Source: Mycolicibacterium xanthum (GTDB lineage Bacteria > Actinomycetota > Actinomycetes > Mycobacteriales > Mycobacteriaceae). From it: 64,000 nt of DNA. This document shows, piece by piece, positions 19,127 through 32,108 of the stretch. Location of the stretch: NCBI RefSeq assembly GCF_019710635.1, contig NZ_JAIFZS010000039.1:1-64000 (forward strand), given 5' to 3'. The notes under the pieces are model-generated. The model was not told the origin of the DNA. It ran no database searches and saw only the letters and a list, made by a program, of their open reading frames with translations. Position 1 is the stretch's first letter, and every line of letters starts with the position of its first letter. Made by a program: the position numbers and the translations under genes.

Positions 19127-21118
19127 TCAGTCGGCGTCGCCGCCGGGCGTGTTCTTGGAGACCTGGACCAGGAACTCGTAGTTGTTCTTGGTCTTGCGCA
19201 GCTGGCTCATCAGCAGATCGATGGCCTGGTGCGGATCCAGACCCGACAGCACCCGGCGCAGCTTGTGGACGATCGCGAACTCGTCGGGGCTGAGCAGCAG
19301 CTCGTCCTTGCGGGTGCCCGACGGGTTGACGTCCACGGCGGGGAACACGCGCCGTTCGGCGATCTTGCGGTCCAGCTTGAGCTCGGCGTTGCCGGTGCCC
19401 TTGAACTCCTCGAAGATCACCGTGTCACCGGTGGATCCGGTCTCGACCATCGCGGTGGCGATGATCGTCAGCGAACCGCCTTCTTCGATGTTGCGCGCCG
19501 CGCCCAGGAACCGCTTGGGCGGGTAGAGCGCGGTGGAGTCGACACCACCGGAGAGGATGCGGCCCGACGCCGGCGAGGCGTTGTTGTAGGCGCGGCCCAG
19601 GCGGGTGATCGAGTCCAGCAGCACGACGACGTCCTTGCCCTGCTCCACGAGACGCTTGGCGCGCTCGATCGCCAACTCGGCAGCCTGCGTGTGATCTGAC
19701 GGCGGCCGGTCGAAGGTCGAGGCGATGACCTCACCCTTGACCGATCGCTGCATGTCGGTGACCTCTTCGGGCCGTTCGTCGACGAGCACCACCATCAGGT
19801 GGCATTCGGGGTTGTTGCGGGTGATCGCATTGGCGATGTCCTGCAGGATCGTGGTCTTACCCGCCTTCGGCGGGGACACGATCAGGGCCCGCTGGCCCTT
19901 GCCGACCGGCATGATCAGGTCGATGACCCGGGTGGTCAGCTTCTCGCTGGTGGTCTCCAGGCGCAGCCGCTGGTTCGGGTACAGCGGGGTGAGCTTGCCG
20001 AACTCCGGGCGCTTCTTGGCGTCCTCGATCGACCCGCCGTTGACGCTGTCGATGCGCACCAGCGGGTTGAACTTCTGCCGGGGATTCTGGTTCCCCCCCT
20101 CCCCTTCCCGGGGCACCCGCACCGCGCCGGTGATGGCGTCGCCGCGGCGCAGGCCGTTCTTGCGCACCATGTTCATCGAGACGTACACGTCGTTGGGCCC
20201 CGCGAGGTAGCCCGACGTGCGCACGAAGGCGTAGTTGTCCAGTACGTCGAGGATGCCCGCCACCGGCTGCACCACGTCGTCCTCGCGCAGTTCGGTGTCG
20301 GCCCGATCGCCACCGCCGCCGTCCCCGCCACCGCGCTCACGACGCCGGCGGTCGCGGAACCGCCGACCGCGCCGGCCCTGGCGGCCTTCGCCGTCGTCGT
20401 CGTTACCGCCGTCGCCGGATCGGCCGCCGGAGTTGTTCTCGGCGCGACCGCCGGCGTTGCCGCCGCGGCTCTGCCCGCCCTGCTGGTCGGAGCCGTCGCC
20501 ACGGTTGTCTGAATCTTTGTCGGACCGGTCGGACCGGTCGGCCCTGCCGTTCTTGTCCGACCGGTCGTTGCGGTCCTGGCTGTCACGCTGGCCCTGCCTG
20601 GTCTGCTCCGGCGCGCTCGCGTCGGCCGACTGCGCCTGGGCGCCGCCGTCCTGCGGCGTCTGCTCCTCGGCCTGCTCGGCGCTGTTGGGTCCGCCCTGGC
20701 CGCGGGAGGCCGACCGGCGCTCACGGCGCTGCTGGGCCGGCTGCTGCTCGGTTCCAGCCTGCGACGACGCAGCGGCGTCGGCCGCCGGAGGGGTCTGGTC
20801 GGCGGCCGGCGTCGTAGTGCCGTTCTTCGCCTCGGCGCCGGAGCCGCCGTCGGACTCCCCGCGACGGTCACGGATGGCGGCGATCAGTTCGCTCTTGCGC
20901 ATCCCCGAAGCGCCCTCCACGCCGACCTCCTTGGCCAGCGCGCGCAGCTCCGGCAGCACCAGGCCGGTGAGCGAGCCACGCCGGTCTGCGGAAGCGGCCG
21001 GGGCGCTCTGCGTGGGTGCGGCGTTGTCCGCCGGCGTCGAGATGTCTGGGGTCACGGTGTTCGACAGTTCACCGGTGTCGGTGCTGCCACCAGCCGTGAT
21101 GAGGTCCGTATCAGTCAC
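19127..21118 (-). CDS. rho: Transcription termination factor Rho
   Basis: Rho is a hexameric RNA helicase that ends transcription. It has 663 residues, against about 420 in E. coli; the excess is a low-complexity insertion rich in Arg, Asp, Gly, Gln and Ser (about residues 60-255) between the N-terminal Rho_N helix domain and the RNA-binding fold. This is typical of Actinobacteria. The ATPase core is intact: Walker A PPKAGKTTI, VDERPEEVTDM and the RLGRAYNNASPASGR loop. The GTG 21118 is preceded by AAAGGA. A long leader and its own promoter precede it. Confidence 0.96.
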   Translation of the reverse strand: MTDTDLITAGGSTDTGELSNTVTPDISTPADNAAPTQSAPAASADRRGSLTGLVLPELRALAKEVGVEGASGMRKSELIAAIRDRRGESDGGSGAEAKNGTTTPAADQTPPAADAAASSQAGTEQQPAQQRRERRSASRGQGGPNSAEQAEEQTPQDGGAQAQSADASAPEQTRQGQRDSQDRNDRSDKNGRADRSDRSDKDSDNRGDGSDQQGGQSRGGNAGGRAENNSGGRSGDGGNDDDGEGRQGRRGRRFRDRRRRERGGGDGGGGDRADTELREDDVVQPVAGILDVLDNYAFVRTSGYLAGPNDVYVSMNMVRKNGLRRGDAITGAVRVPREGEGGNQNPRQKFNPLVRIDSVNGGSIEDAKKRPEFGKLTPLYPNQRLRLETTSEKLTTRVIDLIMPVGKGQRALIVSPPKAGKTTILQDIANAITRNNPECHLMVVLVDERPEEVTDMQRSVKGEVIASTFDRPPSDHTQAAELAIERAKRLVEQGKDVVVLLDSITRLGRAYNNASPASGRILSGGVDSTALYPPKRFLGAARNIEEGGSLTIIATAMVETGSTGDTVIFEEFKGTGNAELKLDRKIAERRVFPAVDVNPSGTRKDELLLSPDEFAIVHKLRRVLSGLDPHQAIDLLMSQLRKTKNNYEFLVQVSKNTPGGDAD

Positions 21119-21419
21119 GGATTTCCTTTCTTCCCTCGCTGATCGAGTCACGCGGGGGTTCGGTGCGCTCAGCCGATGCGCTGGGCGCCACGGTCACACC
21201 ATTGCCACTGCAACGGTGATCGCCGGGATTCGCCGCGATACGGCGAACCGTCTGTCCACAAATTGAACACCTGAAAGAAGAGTGGTCGTCCTAGTGCCGG
21301 CGCAGGTAAAACACGCCGCGATTGCTGGACGAGAGCGAGGATAACCCGCATCCGGGCCGGAAGCAAGAAACAGGCTGATTCGCATGTTGCGTGTGTTACT
21401 CCCGATCAGACCGTCTCAG
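21119..21419 (-). other. rho 5' leader / thrB-rho intergenic region
   Basis: This 301-base stretch has no gene. It holds the predicted rho promoter and a leader of roughly 213 bases. Long rho leaders are associated with autoregulation in other bacteria. No strong hairpin or reading frame is obvious. Confidence 0.5.
21338..21366 (-). promoter_or_regulatory. rho promoter
   Basis: On the minus strand TTGCTT (21366-21361) is followed by a 17-base spacer and TATCCT (21343-21338). The predicted start near 21331 gives an untranslated leader of about 213 bases before the rho GTG. Confidence 0.5.
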
Positions 21420-24786
<3,367 letters not shown>

Positions 24787-24790
24787 CGCT

Positions 24791-26209
24791 CTACCTCACT
24801 TCCAGACTCAACAGGTCGTCGAACGTCTCCCGGCGCAGGATCAGGCGGGCCCGCCCATCGCGCACGGCCACCACGGCCGGTCGGCCGATCAGGTTGTAGC
24901 GGCTCGACATCGAATAGCAGTATGCGCCGGTGGCCGCGACCCCCAGCAGGTCACCCGGGGCGACGTCGTCGGGCAGCCAGGCGTCGCGCACCACGATGTC
25001 ACCGCTTTCGCAGTGCTTGCCGACCACCCTCGACAGGGTCGGTGCAGCCTCGCTGCGGCGCGAGAGCAGTCGCACGTCGTACTCGGCGCCGTAGAGCGCG
25101 GTCCGGATGTTGTCGCTCATCCCGCCGTCGACGCTGACATAGCGGCGGTACCGGTCGGTGGCGACCTCGACGTCCTTGACGGTGCCCACCTCGTAGAGCG
25201 TGACGGTACCCGGGCCGGCGATGGCGCGGCCGGGTTCGACCACCAGATCGGGGGCGGGCAACCCGACCGCGGCCGATTCGTTGCCCACGATCGCCAGCAG
25301 CTTGTCCGCCAGTTCGTGCATCGGCGGCGGGTCGTCCTCGGGCAGATACGCGATCCCCAGCCCGCCGCCGAGGTCGACGATCGACATCTGCGCGGTCTTC
25401 TCCAGACCGAACTCGGCGACGACGTCGCGCAGCAGCCCGATCACCCGGTGGGCCGCCAACTCGAACCCGGCGACGTCGAAGATCTGCGATCCGATGTGGC
25501 TGTGCAGGCCGACCAGGCGCAGGTGGTCGGTGGCGAACACCCGCCGCACCGCGGCCAGCGCCGCGCCGCTGGACAGCGACAGGCCGAACTTCTGGTCCTC
25601 GTGCGCGGTGGAGATGAACTCGTGGGTGTGCGCCTCGACCCCGACGGTGACCCGCACCAGGACGTCCTGCACGGCGCCGGCGTCCCCGGCGATCCGGTCG
25701 AGCCGCTCGATCTCGGTCATCGAGTCGACCACCACGTGGCCGACGCCGTGCTTGACCGCGGCGGTCAACTCGGCGACGGATTTGTTGTTGCCGTGCATGG
25801 CGATCCGCTCCGGCGGGAAGCCGGCGTGCAGTGCCACCGCCAACTCGCCGCCGCCGGCCACGTCGAGCGCCAACCCCTCCTGGTCGACCCAGCGGGCGAT
25901 CTCAGTGCACAGGAACGCCTTGGCCGCGTAGCGCACATACCGGCCACCGCCGAACGCGACGGCGATATCGCGGCACCGGGCCCGGAAATCCGCCTCGTCG
26001 ATGACGAACAGCGGGGTGCCGAACTCCGCGGCGAGTTCGGTGACGGGGACCCCGGCCATCGACACCACACCGTCGCCGCCACGAACCGTGTTGTGCGGCC
26101 ACACGTTCGGCGCCAGCGCGGCGACCTCCGCGGCGGTCTGCGGCCGGTCCGGCGCCCCGCCGTGGTGGATCTCTTCGGCGTGCCTGGGGCCCGCGGGGTG
26201 AGCGATCAC
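24791..26209 (-). CDS. lysA: Diaminopimelate decarboxylase
   Basis: LysA makes L-lysine from meso-diaminopimelate using PLP. It has 472 residues; the PLP lysine is K97 in RYAAKAFLC and the glycine loop is LGGGLGIAY. The GTG start at 26209 overlaps the argS stop (GTGA), a common coupling form here; the longer open frame upstream runs inside argS. It is part of the run argS-lysA-thrA-thrC-thrB. Confidence 0.95.
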   Translation of the reverse strand: MIAHPAGPRHAEEIHHGGAPDRPQTAAEVAALAPNVWPHNTVRGGDGVVSMAGVPVTELAAEFGTPLFVIDEADFRARCRDIAVAFGGGRYVRYAAKAFLCTEIARWVDQEGLALDVAGGGELAVALHAGFPPERIAMHGNNKSVAELTAAVKHGVGHVVVDSMTEIERLDRIAGDAGAVQDVLVRVTVGVEAHTHEFISTAHEDQKFGLSLSSGAALAAVRRVFATDHLRLVGLHSHIGSQIFDVAGFELAAHRVIGLLRDVVAEFGLEKTAQMSIVDLGGGLGIAYLPEDDPPPMHELADKLLAIVGNESAAVGLPAPDLVVEPGRAIAGPGTVTLYEVGTVKDVEVATDRYRRYVSVDGGMSDNIRTALYGAEYDVRLLSRRSEAAPTLSRVVGKHCESGDIVVRDAWLPDDVAPGDLLGVAATGAYCYSMSSRYNLIGRPAVVAVRDGRARLILRRETFDDLLSLEVR

Positions 26210-27858
26210 ATCCGCTCCGGGGCGCTGACGCCGAGAATGCCCAGCCCGTTGGCGATCACCTGCCGGGTGGCCGCACACAGCGCCAGCCGTGCGGCGTGCA
26301 GATCACCGGGCTGCTCGTCACCCTGCGGCAGCACCCGGCACGAGTCGTAGAAGCGGTGGTAGTCGCCGGCCAGGTCTTCCAGGTAGCGCGAGACCCGATG
26401 CGGTTCGCGCAGACCGGCGGCCGTCTCGAGCACCCGGGGAAACTCGCCGAGGTTGCGGATCAGCGTGCCTTCCTTGTCATGGGTCAGCAGATCGAGGTGC
26501 GCGGTGTTCGGCGTAACGCCCAGCTCGGCGGCGTTGCGGGCCAGCGCGCAGAGCCGGGCGTGGGCGTATTGCACGTAGTAGACCGGGTTTTCGTTGGACG
26601 CGGTGGACCACAGCTGCAGGTCGATGTCGATCGGCGTGTCGACCGAGCTGCGGATCAGGGCGTAGCGGGCGGCGTCGACGCCGATCGCGTCAACCAGGTC
26701 GTCCAGGGTGATGACCGTGCCCGCGCGCTTGCTCATCCGGACCGGCTGGCCGTCGCGCACCAGGTTGACCATCTGCCCGATCAGCACCTCGACGGTGTCC
26801 GGGTCGTCACCCAGCGCCGCCGCGGCGGCCTTGAGCCGGGCGATGTAGCCGTGGTGGTCGGCGCCGAGCATGTAGATGCACAGGTCGAACCCGCGCCGGC
26901 GCTTGTCCAGGAAGTACGCGAGGTCCCCGGCGATGTAGGCGGGCTGACCGTCGCTCTTGATCACGACGCGGTCCTTGTCGTCACCGAAGTCGGTGGTGCG
27001 CAACCAGACTGCGCCGTCCTCCTGGTAGATGGAGCCGTTCTCCCGCAACCGGGCGATGGCCTCGTCGACGCGCCCGGAGGTGTGCATCGAGTCTTCGTGG
27101 GTGTAGACGTCGAAGTCGGTGCCGAACTGGTGCAGCGACTCCTTGATGTGATCGAACATCAGGTTCACGCCGACCGACCGGAAGGTCTCGCGCATCTCGG
27201 CCTCGGGCAGGGCGAGGGCGCCGGGGTCCTTGGCCAGCACCTGCGCGGCGATGTCGGCGATGTAGCTGCCCGCGTAGCCGTCCTCCGGGGTGGGCTCGCC
27301 CTTGGCGGCGGCGACCAGCGAGTTGGTGAATCGGTCGATCTGCGCGCCGTGGTCGTTGAAGTAGTACTCCCGCACCACCTCGGCGCCCTGTGTGCTCAGC
27401 AGCCGGCCCAGCGCGTCACCGACGGCCGCCCACCGGGTGCCACCGATGTGGATCGGCCCGGTCGGGTTGGCCGAGACGAACTCGAGGTTGACCTTCTGCC
27501 CGGTCATCCCCGCCGAGTCGCCGTAGCCGGCGCCCGCAGCGATGATGTCGCCGACGATGACGTTCTGCGCGGAGGCCTCGATGCGCAGGTTGACGAACCC
27601 CGGGCCGGCGACGTCGGCGGCGGCGATACCGTCCTGCGCGACCAGCGCCGCGGCCAGCCAGCCGGCCAGTTCGCGCGGGTTGGCGCCGGCCTTCTTGCCG
27701 ATCTGCAGGGCCAGGTTGGTGGCGTAGTCGCCGTGCTCCGGGTTGCGCGGCCGCTCGACGGTGACGGTCGCGGGCAGCACGGCGGAGTCGAGGCCGTGCT
27801 CGGTCAGCACCGCGGCGGCGGTGGACTTGAGCAGCTCGGCCAGATCGGCGGGGGTCAC
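26206..27858 (-). CDS. argS: Arginyl-tRNA synthetase
   Basis: ArgS charges tRNA-Arg. The class I synthetase of 550 residues has HIGG at 137-140 ([12 protein letters not shown]), a KMSK-like RMSKRAGT motif and a C-terminal DALR anticodon domain ([13 protein letters not shown]). The GTG start is preceded by TAGGAT eight bases upstream, so it may be leaderless. It diverges from a tRNA-Arg gene, so enzyme and substrate lie back to back. Confidence 0.97.
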   Translation of the reverse strand: MTPADLAELLKSTAAAVLTEHGLDSAVLPATVTVERPRNPEHGDYATNLALQIGKKAGANPRELAGWLAAALVAQDGIAAADVAGPGFVNLRIEASAQNVIVGDIIAAGAGYGDSAGMTGQKVNLEFVSANPTGPIHIGGTRWAAVGDALGRLLSTQGAEVVREYYFNDHGAQIDRFTNSLVAAAKGEPTPEDGYAGSYIADIAAQVLAKDPGALALPEAEMRETFRSVGVNLMFDHIKESLHQFGTDFDVYTHEDSMHTSGRVDEAIARLRENGSIYQEDGAVWLRTTDFGDDKDRVVIKSDGQPAYIAGDLAYFLDKRRRGFDLCIYMLGADHHGYIARLKAAAAALGDDPDTVEVLIGQMVNLVRDGQPVRMSKRAGTVITLDDLVDAIGVDAARYALIRSSVDTPIDIDLQLWSTASNENPVYYVQYAHARLCALARNAAELGVTPNTAHLDLLTHDKEGTLIRNLGEFPRVLETAAGLREPHRVSRYLEDLAGDYHRFYDSCRVLPQGDEQPGDLHAARLALCAATRQVIANGLGILGVSAPERM

Positions 27859-27899
27859 GGGGGTCCATCCTATGGTCTGAGGTGTTCAGGCCCCGAATC

Positions 27900-27928
27900 C
27901 GTTTCCCCTTCCGCGGATGCGCTACGCT
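27900..27928 (+). promoter_or_regulatory. Candidate tRNA-Arg promoter
   Basis: TACGCT at 27923-27928 is a good -10 box, the same hexamer as in the rrn promoter. The -35 position (CGTTTC) is poor. The predicted start is about 40 bases before the mature tRNA. Confidence 0.35.
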
Positions 27929-27973
27929 AGGCCACGCCCAACGGCGTCGTCGGTTGCAGTCAGCACCGCACAC

Positions 27974-28046
27974 GCCCCCGTAGCTCAGGGGATAGAGCGT
28001 CTGCCTCCGGAGCAGAAGGCCGCAGGTTCGAATCCTGCCGGGGGCA
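27974..28046 (+). tRNA. tRNA-Arg (anticodon CCG)
   Basis: This is a 73-base cloverleaf. The acceptor arms GCCCCCG and CGGGGGC pair perfectly; the D-arm is GCTCAGGGGATAGAGC. The anticodon stem is CTGCC/GGCAG-like, with loop CTCCGGA giving anticodon CCG. The T-arm is GCAGGTTCGAATCCTGC. CCA is not encoded (ACCC follows). Accessory-looking DNA begins directly downstream. Confidence 0.95.
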
Positions 28047-28117
28047 CCCTCTGACCAGCACAGATGCAACCCCGTGCAACTTGCTCCGGCGTGGCTCCGC
28101 GCCGAACGGAGCACCCC

Positions 28118-28303
28118 ATGATCACCACCGCCGCCGCCGCCGCACTGACGTTCGGGCAGGCCGCCGCCCGCCTGGGCGTCGACGTCACGACCGTTCGCCG
28201 CTGGGTGGGCGCCGAGCAGTGCCCCACGGTCCGCGTCGGTAACGCCACCCGCATCCCGGCCGCTTGGGTCGACGGGCTGATCGCGGCCGGATGGCCGGTG
28301 TGA
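28118..28303 (+). CDS. Small excisionase-like helix-turn-helix protein
   Basis: This 61-residue protein has the pattern LTFGQAAARLGVDVTTVRRW then VRVGNATRIPAAWVDGL, which is the MerR-like winged helix of the HTH_17/excisionase family. The ATG at 28118 is preceded by GGAGC. It lies 72 bases after tRNA-Arg, a typical integration site, so it is probably a remnant or part of an integrated element. No integrase is present in the window. It could also be a stand-alone regulator. Confidence 0.7.
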   Translation: MITTAAAAALTFGQAAARLGVDVTTVRRWVGAEQCPTVRVGNATRIPAAWVDGLIAAGWPV

Positions 28304-28365
28304 GCATGGAACCTGACCATCAAAGGAGGGCGGGGCAGGTCCAAACGCGCTTGACGCCGCGTATC

Positions 28366-28680
28366 TCAGGCGGGGCGGCCCGGCCGAGTCGAATAGTACT
28401 GGCCATTTACGTAGTAGTCCGTGGATGAGTTGCCCTCGTTGTCGCTATAGCTGCACGTGGAGAACCTTGTTCTGCCTTTGAGCGTGGTGGTGTATGTGCC
28501 GCCATTTGCGTCCTTGCACTCGCTCTTGATTGTGTTTTCGGAGAGCTTGTCGGCATTCGCCGTGGGTGCGTCTAGGGCCATGGCCCCGAGCGCGATGGCC
28601 GACGCCATGAGGGCGGGCGCAAGCCACCGTAACCATGCGTGACGACCCTGGATGGCGGTTGGCTCGAAGGTGGTGGTCAT
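28366..28680 (-). CDS. Small secreted protein with two cysteines
   Basis: This 104-residue protein is of unknown function. A signal peptide is clear: basic N-terminus, hydrophobic LAPALMASAIALGAMAL and a cleavage site after ANA at residue 43. The mature part of about 61 residues is rich in Ser, Thr, Asn and Tyr and has two cysteines (55 and 76) that could form a disulfide. AGGAGA precedes the ATG. Its base composition is lower in G+C than its neighbours, which suggests that it came with an island at the tRNA. Confidence 0.75.
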   Translation of the reverse strand: MTTTFEPTAIQGRHAWLRWLAPALMASAIALGAMALDAPTANADKLSENTIKSECKDANGGTYTTTLKGRTRFSTCSYSDNEGNSSTDYYVNGQYYSTRPGRPA

Positions 28681-29553
28681 TGATCTTCTCCTGTCGGTCG
28701 GTCGCTGCTCAAGAGAAATGGTCGTGGATCAAGGAGCGGCTTCGTAATCGCCGGGAAGCCAGATTCCGCCTCCAAACAGGAAAGGTTGCCTATCCCCCAG
28801 GTAAGGAACCCCCGCCGCCGGGTGGCTTCGTGGCCGAGCGGAACCGGAGCCGTCAAAGAACCGGTCCACGCGGGCCACTCAAAACCGTTAATCCGCCGGG
28901 AGAGCCGCGACGTCCGGCCCCGCCGCGTCGCGCCGGACCACCTGCGTCCGCTCATCGGCATTCGCGGCGTTGATGTGCGGCGCCGAAACGGCTTCGTCAT
29001 CGCTGGTAGCCACGTAGATCGCGGCTGTCGTAAGCGTGCGTGGTCGAGCACGTCGAGCAGCATCCGCCCGAATTGGCCAACGCCGTGCACATCGTCTCGA
29101 GTCGCGGGTTCATCGCCGGAATCGGCGCTCGAGTCCACCCTGTCCTGCGCCAATTGACCTGGCCTGCCGGGCCGGGGCGCAGCCAGCGTGTTGCTCGACG
29201 TCGCCGGTGAGCGACCGGCCCGGCAGGGTTCGTCACAACCGTTGACACCCAATGACATAGGCGATGACAGGTTTCACCCTCTTTGATATCCCCTAAGGGG
29301 TTCATCATCGGGGCGATCCGCCCGAACCGGCCCCAAAGCGACTGTACCGCAACACAATCCGGCTAAGCGATGAGTCGACAATCATTGCTGCACAAGGGGT
29401 TTCGCAATCACTCATCGGATTTGCGGGGGACAGACCGCTCCAAGACCGAAGTCACGTGGCACCGCCGACGGGTTGCACGACCCTGACCAGGCCCGCCTGC
29501 TCGCCCGATCAGCTCAGGATGTCGACGTTCGCGACGATTCGCGGGGGTACTGG
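28681..29553. other. Gene-poor region in the tRNA-Arg island
   Basis: I find no convincing gene in this 873-base stretch. Several frames are open for 60-190 codons on both strands, but they lack start signals, family resemblance and the G/C-rich third-position pattern seen in real genes here. G+C is somewhat lower in parts. A short palindromic CCCCTAAGGGG lies near 29290. It may be decayed accessory DNA. Confidence 0.5.
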
Positions 29554-29775
29554 ATGTACCGATTCCTGGCTGGCCTGTTCGCCGGGTTCGCCATCACGCA
29601 CCTCGGTTTCGCCTTGTTCGCCGACATGGATTCGCTGCGGTACTTCGGCAGGACCTGGAGCACCGGGTACGCGTGGGGTGAGGTTGTGCTCTTTTCCGCG
29701 CTCACACTGCTTTTCGCCTATCTCGGCTGGCGGACAAAGCCTCGGGGGCAACGCGAGCTCAGGACCTCGGGTTAG
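29554..29775 (+). CDS. Small membrane protein with two transmembrane segments
   Basis: This 73-residue protein is of unknown function. It has two hydrophobic helices (FLAGLFAGFAITHLGFALF and VVLFSALTLLFAYLGW) joined by a short polar loop. The third codon positions are strongly G/C, so it looks coding. I start at ATG 29554 behind GCGGGGG; an ATG 27 codons upstream is possible but adds a non-hydrophobic tail. No family is recognised. Confidence 0.6.
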   Translation: MYRFLAGLFAGFAITHLGFALFADMDSLRYFGRTWSTGYAWGEVVLFSALTLLFAYLGWRTKPRGQRELRTSG

Positions 29776-30073
29776 GCCTTTCAACCACGCGCACCCGAGC
29801 CGCCACGCCAACCCGGCGAGTCGCTCGGGTTCGGTGAACGCCACCGGATGTCGATCCTGCGCGGGATGCCGCTGGCCGTCGCGCTGCGGGTGACAGCGGC
29901 GTGCTGTGGCGCTGTGGCGCGTAGCCCTCGATGCGGCCTTGCGTCGACGGCACAGCCCACACGCACGGCCAGTACGACAGAGGTGTGGGCCGGCCCAAGG
30001 TGGTCACTCGCGCCGGGCCGACGCCCCCGCGCTCATGACGCCCAACCAGCGGACACCCGGTTAGGATTTGCCG
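29776..30073. other. Intergenic region
   Basis: No gene is seen in these 298 bases. An 8-bp inverted repeat ACCCGAGC (29793-29800) / GCTCGGGT (29823-29830) lies just after the membrane-protein gene and may be a weak terminator. Near the right end a TAGGAT box sits six bases before the next ATG. Confidence 0.4.
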
Positions 30074-30367
30074 ATGTTTCGCATCGACGGGATCAACGGC
30101 GAGAGCATCGTGGTCGATGGTGTGTGGGTGGAGAAACTGCGGGCCAACAACTCGGTGGGCCGCAACCCCGCCGACAGGTACTCGGGCACCGACGTCAAGG
30201 AACTGAGCCGGCGCAAGAAGCTGTTCGGTGGCGAGCGTGAGCACCTCCTTCAGCTCACCATCGGAATCGGCTCGTTCTATTCACTGATCGTCCCCGCAGA
30301 GAAACGACCCGAGGTTGACGCGCTACTGGCCGAACTCGACGCCGCCCGCGAGCGCGCGACGTCCTGA
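30074..30367 (+). CDS. Hypothetical protein
   Basis: This 97-residue cytoplasmic protein is of unknown function. The sequence (FRIDGINGESIVVDGVWVEK, then LLQLTIGIGSFYSLIVPAEK) suggests a small all-beta domain closed by a C-terminal helix (EVDALLAELDAARE), somewhat like a PH-type fold; that is an impression, not a match. TAGGAT lies six bases before the ATG, so it is probably leaderless. An in-frame TTG two codons upstream is less likely. Confidence 0.65.
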   Translation: MFRIDGINGESIVVDGVWVEKLRANNSVGRNPADRYSGTDVKELSRRKKLFGGEREHLLQLTIGIGSFYSLIVPAEKRPEVDALLAELDAARERATS

Positions 30368-30524
30368 CGAGACGGCCCGCAGCCGGGAGTCGTTGCCACA
30401 ACGGGAACGGCCCGTCAGGTCCGAATACCGACCGGGCACTATCTGACCTGCTCGAATGCCCGACGACAGCCCCTTCGCCCGCTAGGATCGTGCACCGCGG
30501 GCACTCCGCGTGGAGGAGGCGGCG

Positions 30525-31373
30525 GTGGACTCCGATCAGGCCATCAACATCGCACTGACGGTCATCACTCCGATCCTCACGGCCGGAATCGGCATCGGCG
30601 CGCTGGTGATCGGCGACTGGCGCGAACGGCGCACCCGAGCCGGCCGGCGCAAGCTCGCGTTCGAGGACGCCAGCAGGCAGATCGAGTTCGCCACCGAGTG
30701 GTTCAAAGCGAGCAAGGACATAGCACCCGACCAGGAGCAGCAGTCGGCCGTGCGGGCACACGAGTGGCTCGAGGAAGCCGCAGAGCTCGTCGCCGAGTCC
30801 AAGCCCCCCTCACGCGAGGCGCAGAAGCGTTCGGTCACCGTGCGCCGACTGTTACTCGCATATCCGATGCACCGCCGCAGTGCCCGGGTCCTGCGCGGTT
30901 TCTACTATTTCTTCCTGGGCGTCATGATCCTGCAGGTCTCCGGGGCCCTCGGCTCGGCCTTCGGCAGAACGGACACCCTCGGTGTCCCCAACTACATCTC
31001 CGGGGGCCTCGTCTACGCCGATCTGATCGGCATCGCGATGTACACGCTTGTCGCGATGGGCTTCCGGTTCCTGTCGCTGCGCGCCGAGACGTCGCCCGAG
31101 TCTGCGCCCCACGATCCGATGACGGTCCGGCGTGCGCTGTTGCTCCACCGACTCACCGGTATCAGGGCCAAGTTCGCCCGCCTCGTCTTCCACCTCTGGG
31201 TGATGTTGATCGTCCTGATCGCCGTGATAATGGTGGTGACCTCGATCGACGACCCGAGGGTCTTGCCGGCGAACGTCATCGTGCTCATCGCGTGGTGCGG
31301 CTGGGCGGTCGGTCTGCGCTATTGGGCCGTGTCCCTCGACCAGCGGGCGACGAGCAGCGCCGACCACGCGTGA
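30525..31373 (+). CDS. Multi-pass membrane protein of unknown function
   Basis: This 282-residue protein has an N-terminal hydrophobic helix (IALTVITPILTAGIGIGALV), a charged helical stretch (about 30-130) that is probably cytoplasmic, then four hydrophobic segments (FYYFFLGVMILQVSG, YADLIGIAMYTLVAM, VMLIVLIAVIMVV, VIVLIAWCGWAVGL). The GTG at 30525 has GGAGG seven bases upstream and is preferred to the GTG at 30510. The family is unknown. It lies in the accessory stretch after tRNA-Arg. Confidence 0.75.
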   Translation: MDSDQAINIALTVITPILTAGIGIGALVIGDWRERRTRAGRRKLAFEDASRQIEFATEWFKASKDIAPDQEQQSAVRAHEWLEEAAELVAESKPPSREAQKRSVTVRRLLLAYPMHRRSARVLRGFYYFFLGVMILQVSGALGSAFGRTDTLGVPNYISGGLVYADLIGIAMYTLVAMGFRFLSLRAETSPESAPHDPMTVRRALLLHRLTGIRAKFARLVFHLWVMLIVLIAVIMVVTSIDDPRVLPANVIVLIAWCGWAVGLRYWAVSLDQRATSSADHA

Positions 31374-31382
31374 CGCAAAAAC

Positions 31383-32003
31383 TCAGCCCAGAATGCTGTC
31401 GACGAACGCCTCGGTGCCCTGTTTCCAGGCGATGACGAAGTTGCCGACATCGTCTCGGCTGATGTCGAGGACCGGGCAGAAGCGGCCCTCGAGGTCGTCG
31501 GTGAAGAAATGTGGGGAACCGATCACGCCGCGGGCACGCCCCTCCTCCCAGTCGGCGTGCACGGCGGCCGACGCCGCCTCGGCGTCCAGCGGTTCGAGTC
31601 CGAATCGGGCCGCGATCGGGGCGACGACCTCGGGTCTGCCGATGTCGAGACCCTTCTCGAACACCGCATCGCGCAGGGCCAGGCCGACCTCCTCGCTCAG
31701 CACGGGATCTCCGCTGCGGTTCGCCGCGGCGGCCAGCGCAAACGCGGTCATGGAGGTGCGCGGGAAGGAATCGACCGAGAACCCGGTGAACAGGTCGGGG
31801 CGCACCGACGCCCGGAGCGCCGCGACCTCCACCCCGATGTGGTGCGCGTCGAGCGGCTTGCCGTTGATCAGTTCGAGCGGCCAGGCCCGGATGCGCAGAC
31901 GCGGTTCGGTGTGCCCGAGTGCGGCGCGCCGGTCGATCAGCGTGTGCAGTCCGGCGTGGGTGAACGGGCACAGGACATCGGCGAAGACCTCAACGATACG
32001 CAT
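31383..32003 (-). CDS. DsbA-family thioredoxin-fold oxidoreductase
   Basis: This 206-residue protein has a thioredoxin-like fold with an inserted helical domain, as in DsbA/FrnE and 2-hydroxychromene-2-carboxylate isomerases. The active-site region reads FADVLCPFTHAG: a single Cys followed by P-F-T, so no CxxC pair. That suggests a mycothiol- or glutathione-type transferase or isomerase more than a disulfide oxidase. The cis-Pro segment GSPHFF is present. No signal peptide. The ATG at 32003 has TACCCT seven bases upstream (leaderless). Confidence 0.82.
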   Translation of the reverse strand: MRIVEVFADVLCPFTHAGLHTLIDRRAALGHTEPRLRIRAWPLELINGKPLDAHHIGVEVAALRASVRPDLFTGFSVDSFPRTSMTAFALAAAANRSGDPVLSEEVGLALRDAVFEKGLDIGRPEVVAPIAARFGLEPLDAEAASAAVHADWEEGRARGVIGSPHFFTDDLEGRFCPVLDISRDDVGNFVIAWKQGTEAFVDSILG

Positions 32004-32108
32004 CGTCGCAAGGGTATCCCCGACCGGTGAGCCGGCATTCGCGATGCCCTGCGCCGGGCTTCCGAGACGGCCCGGGGGCGGACCCGGCATCGCCGTTAGG
32101 GTTCACCG

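Noticed and set aside
28677..29258. 193-codon minus-strand frame in the tRNA island
   Set aside because: No resemblance to a protein family, odd composition and no ribosome site; it overlaps the start of the secreted-protein gene.
28047..31400. Repeat of the tRNA-Arg 3' end (att site) bounding an island
   Set aside because: I looked by eye for the T-arm and acceptor sequence downstream and did not find a second copy in this interval; it may lie elsewhere or have decayed.
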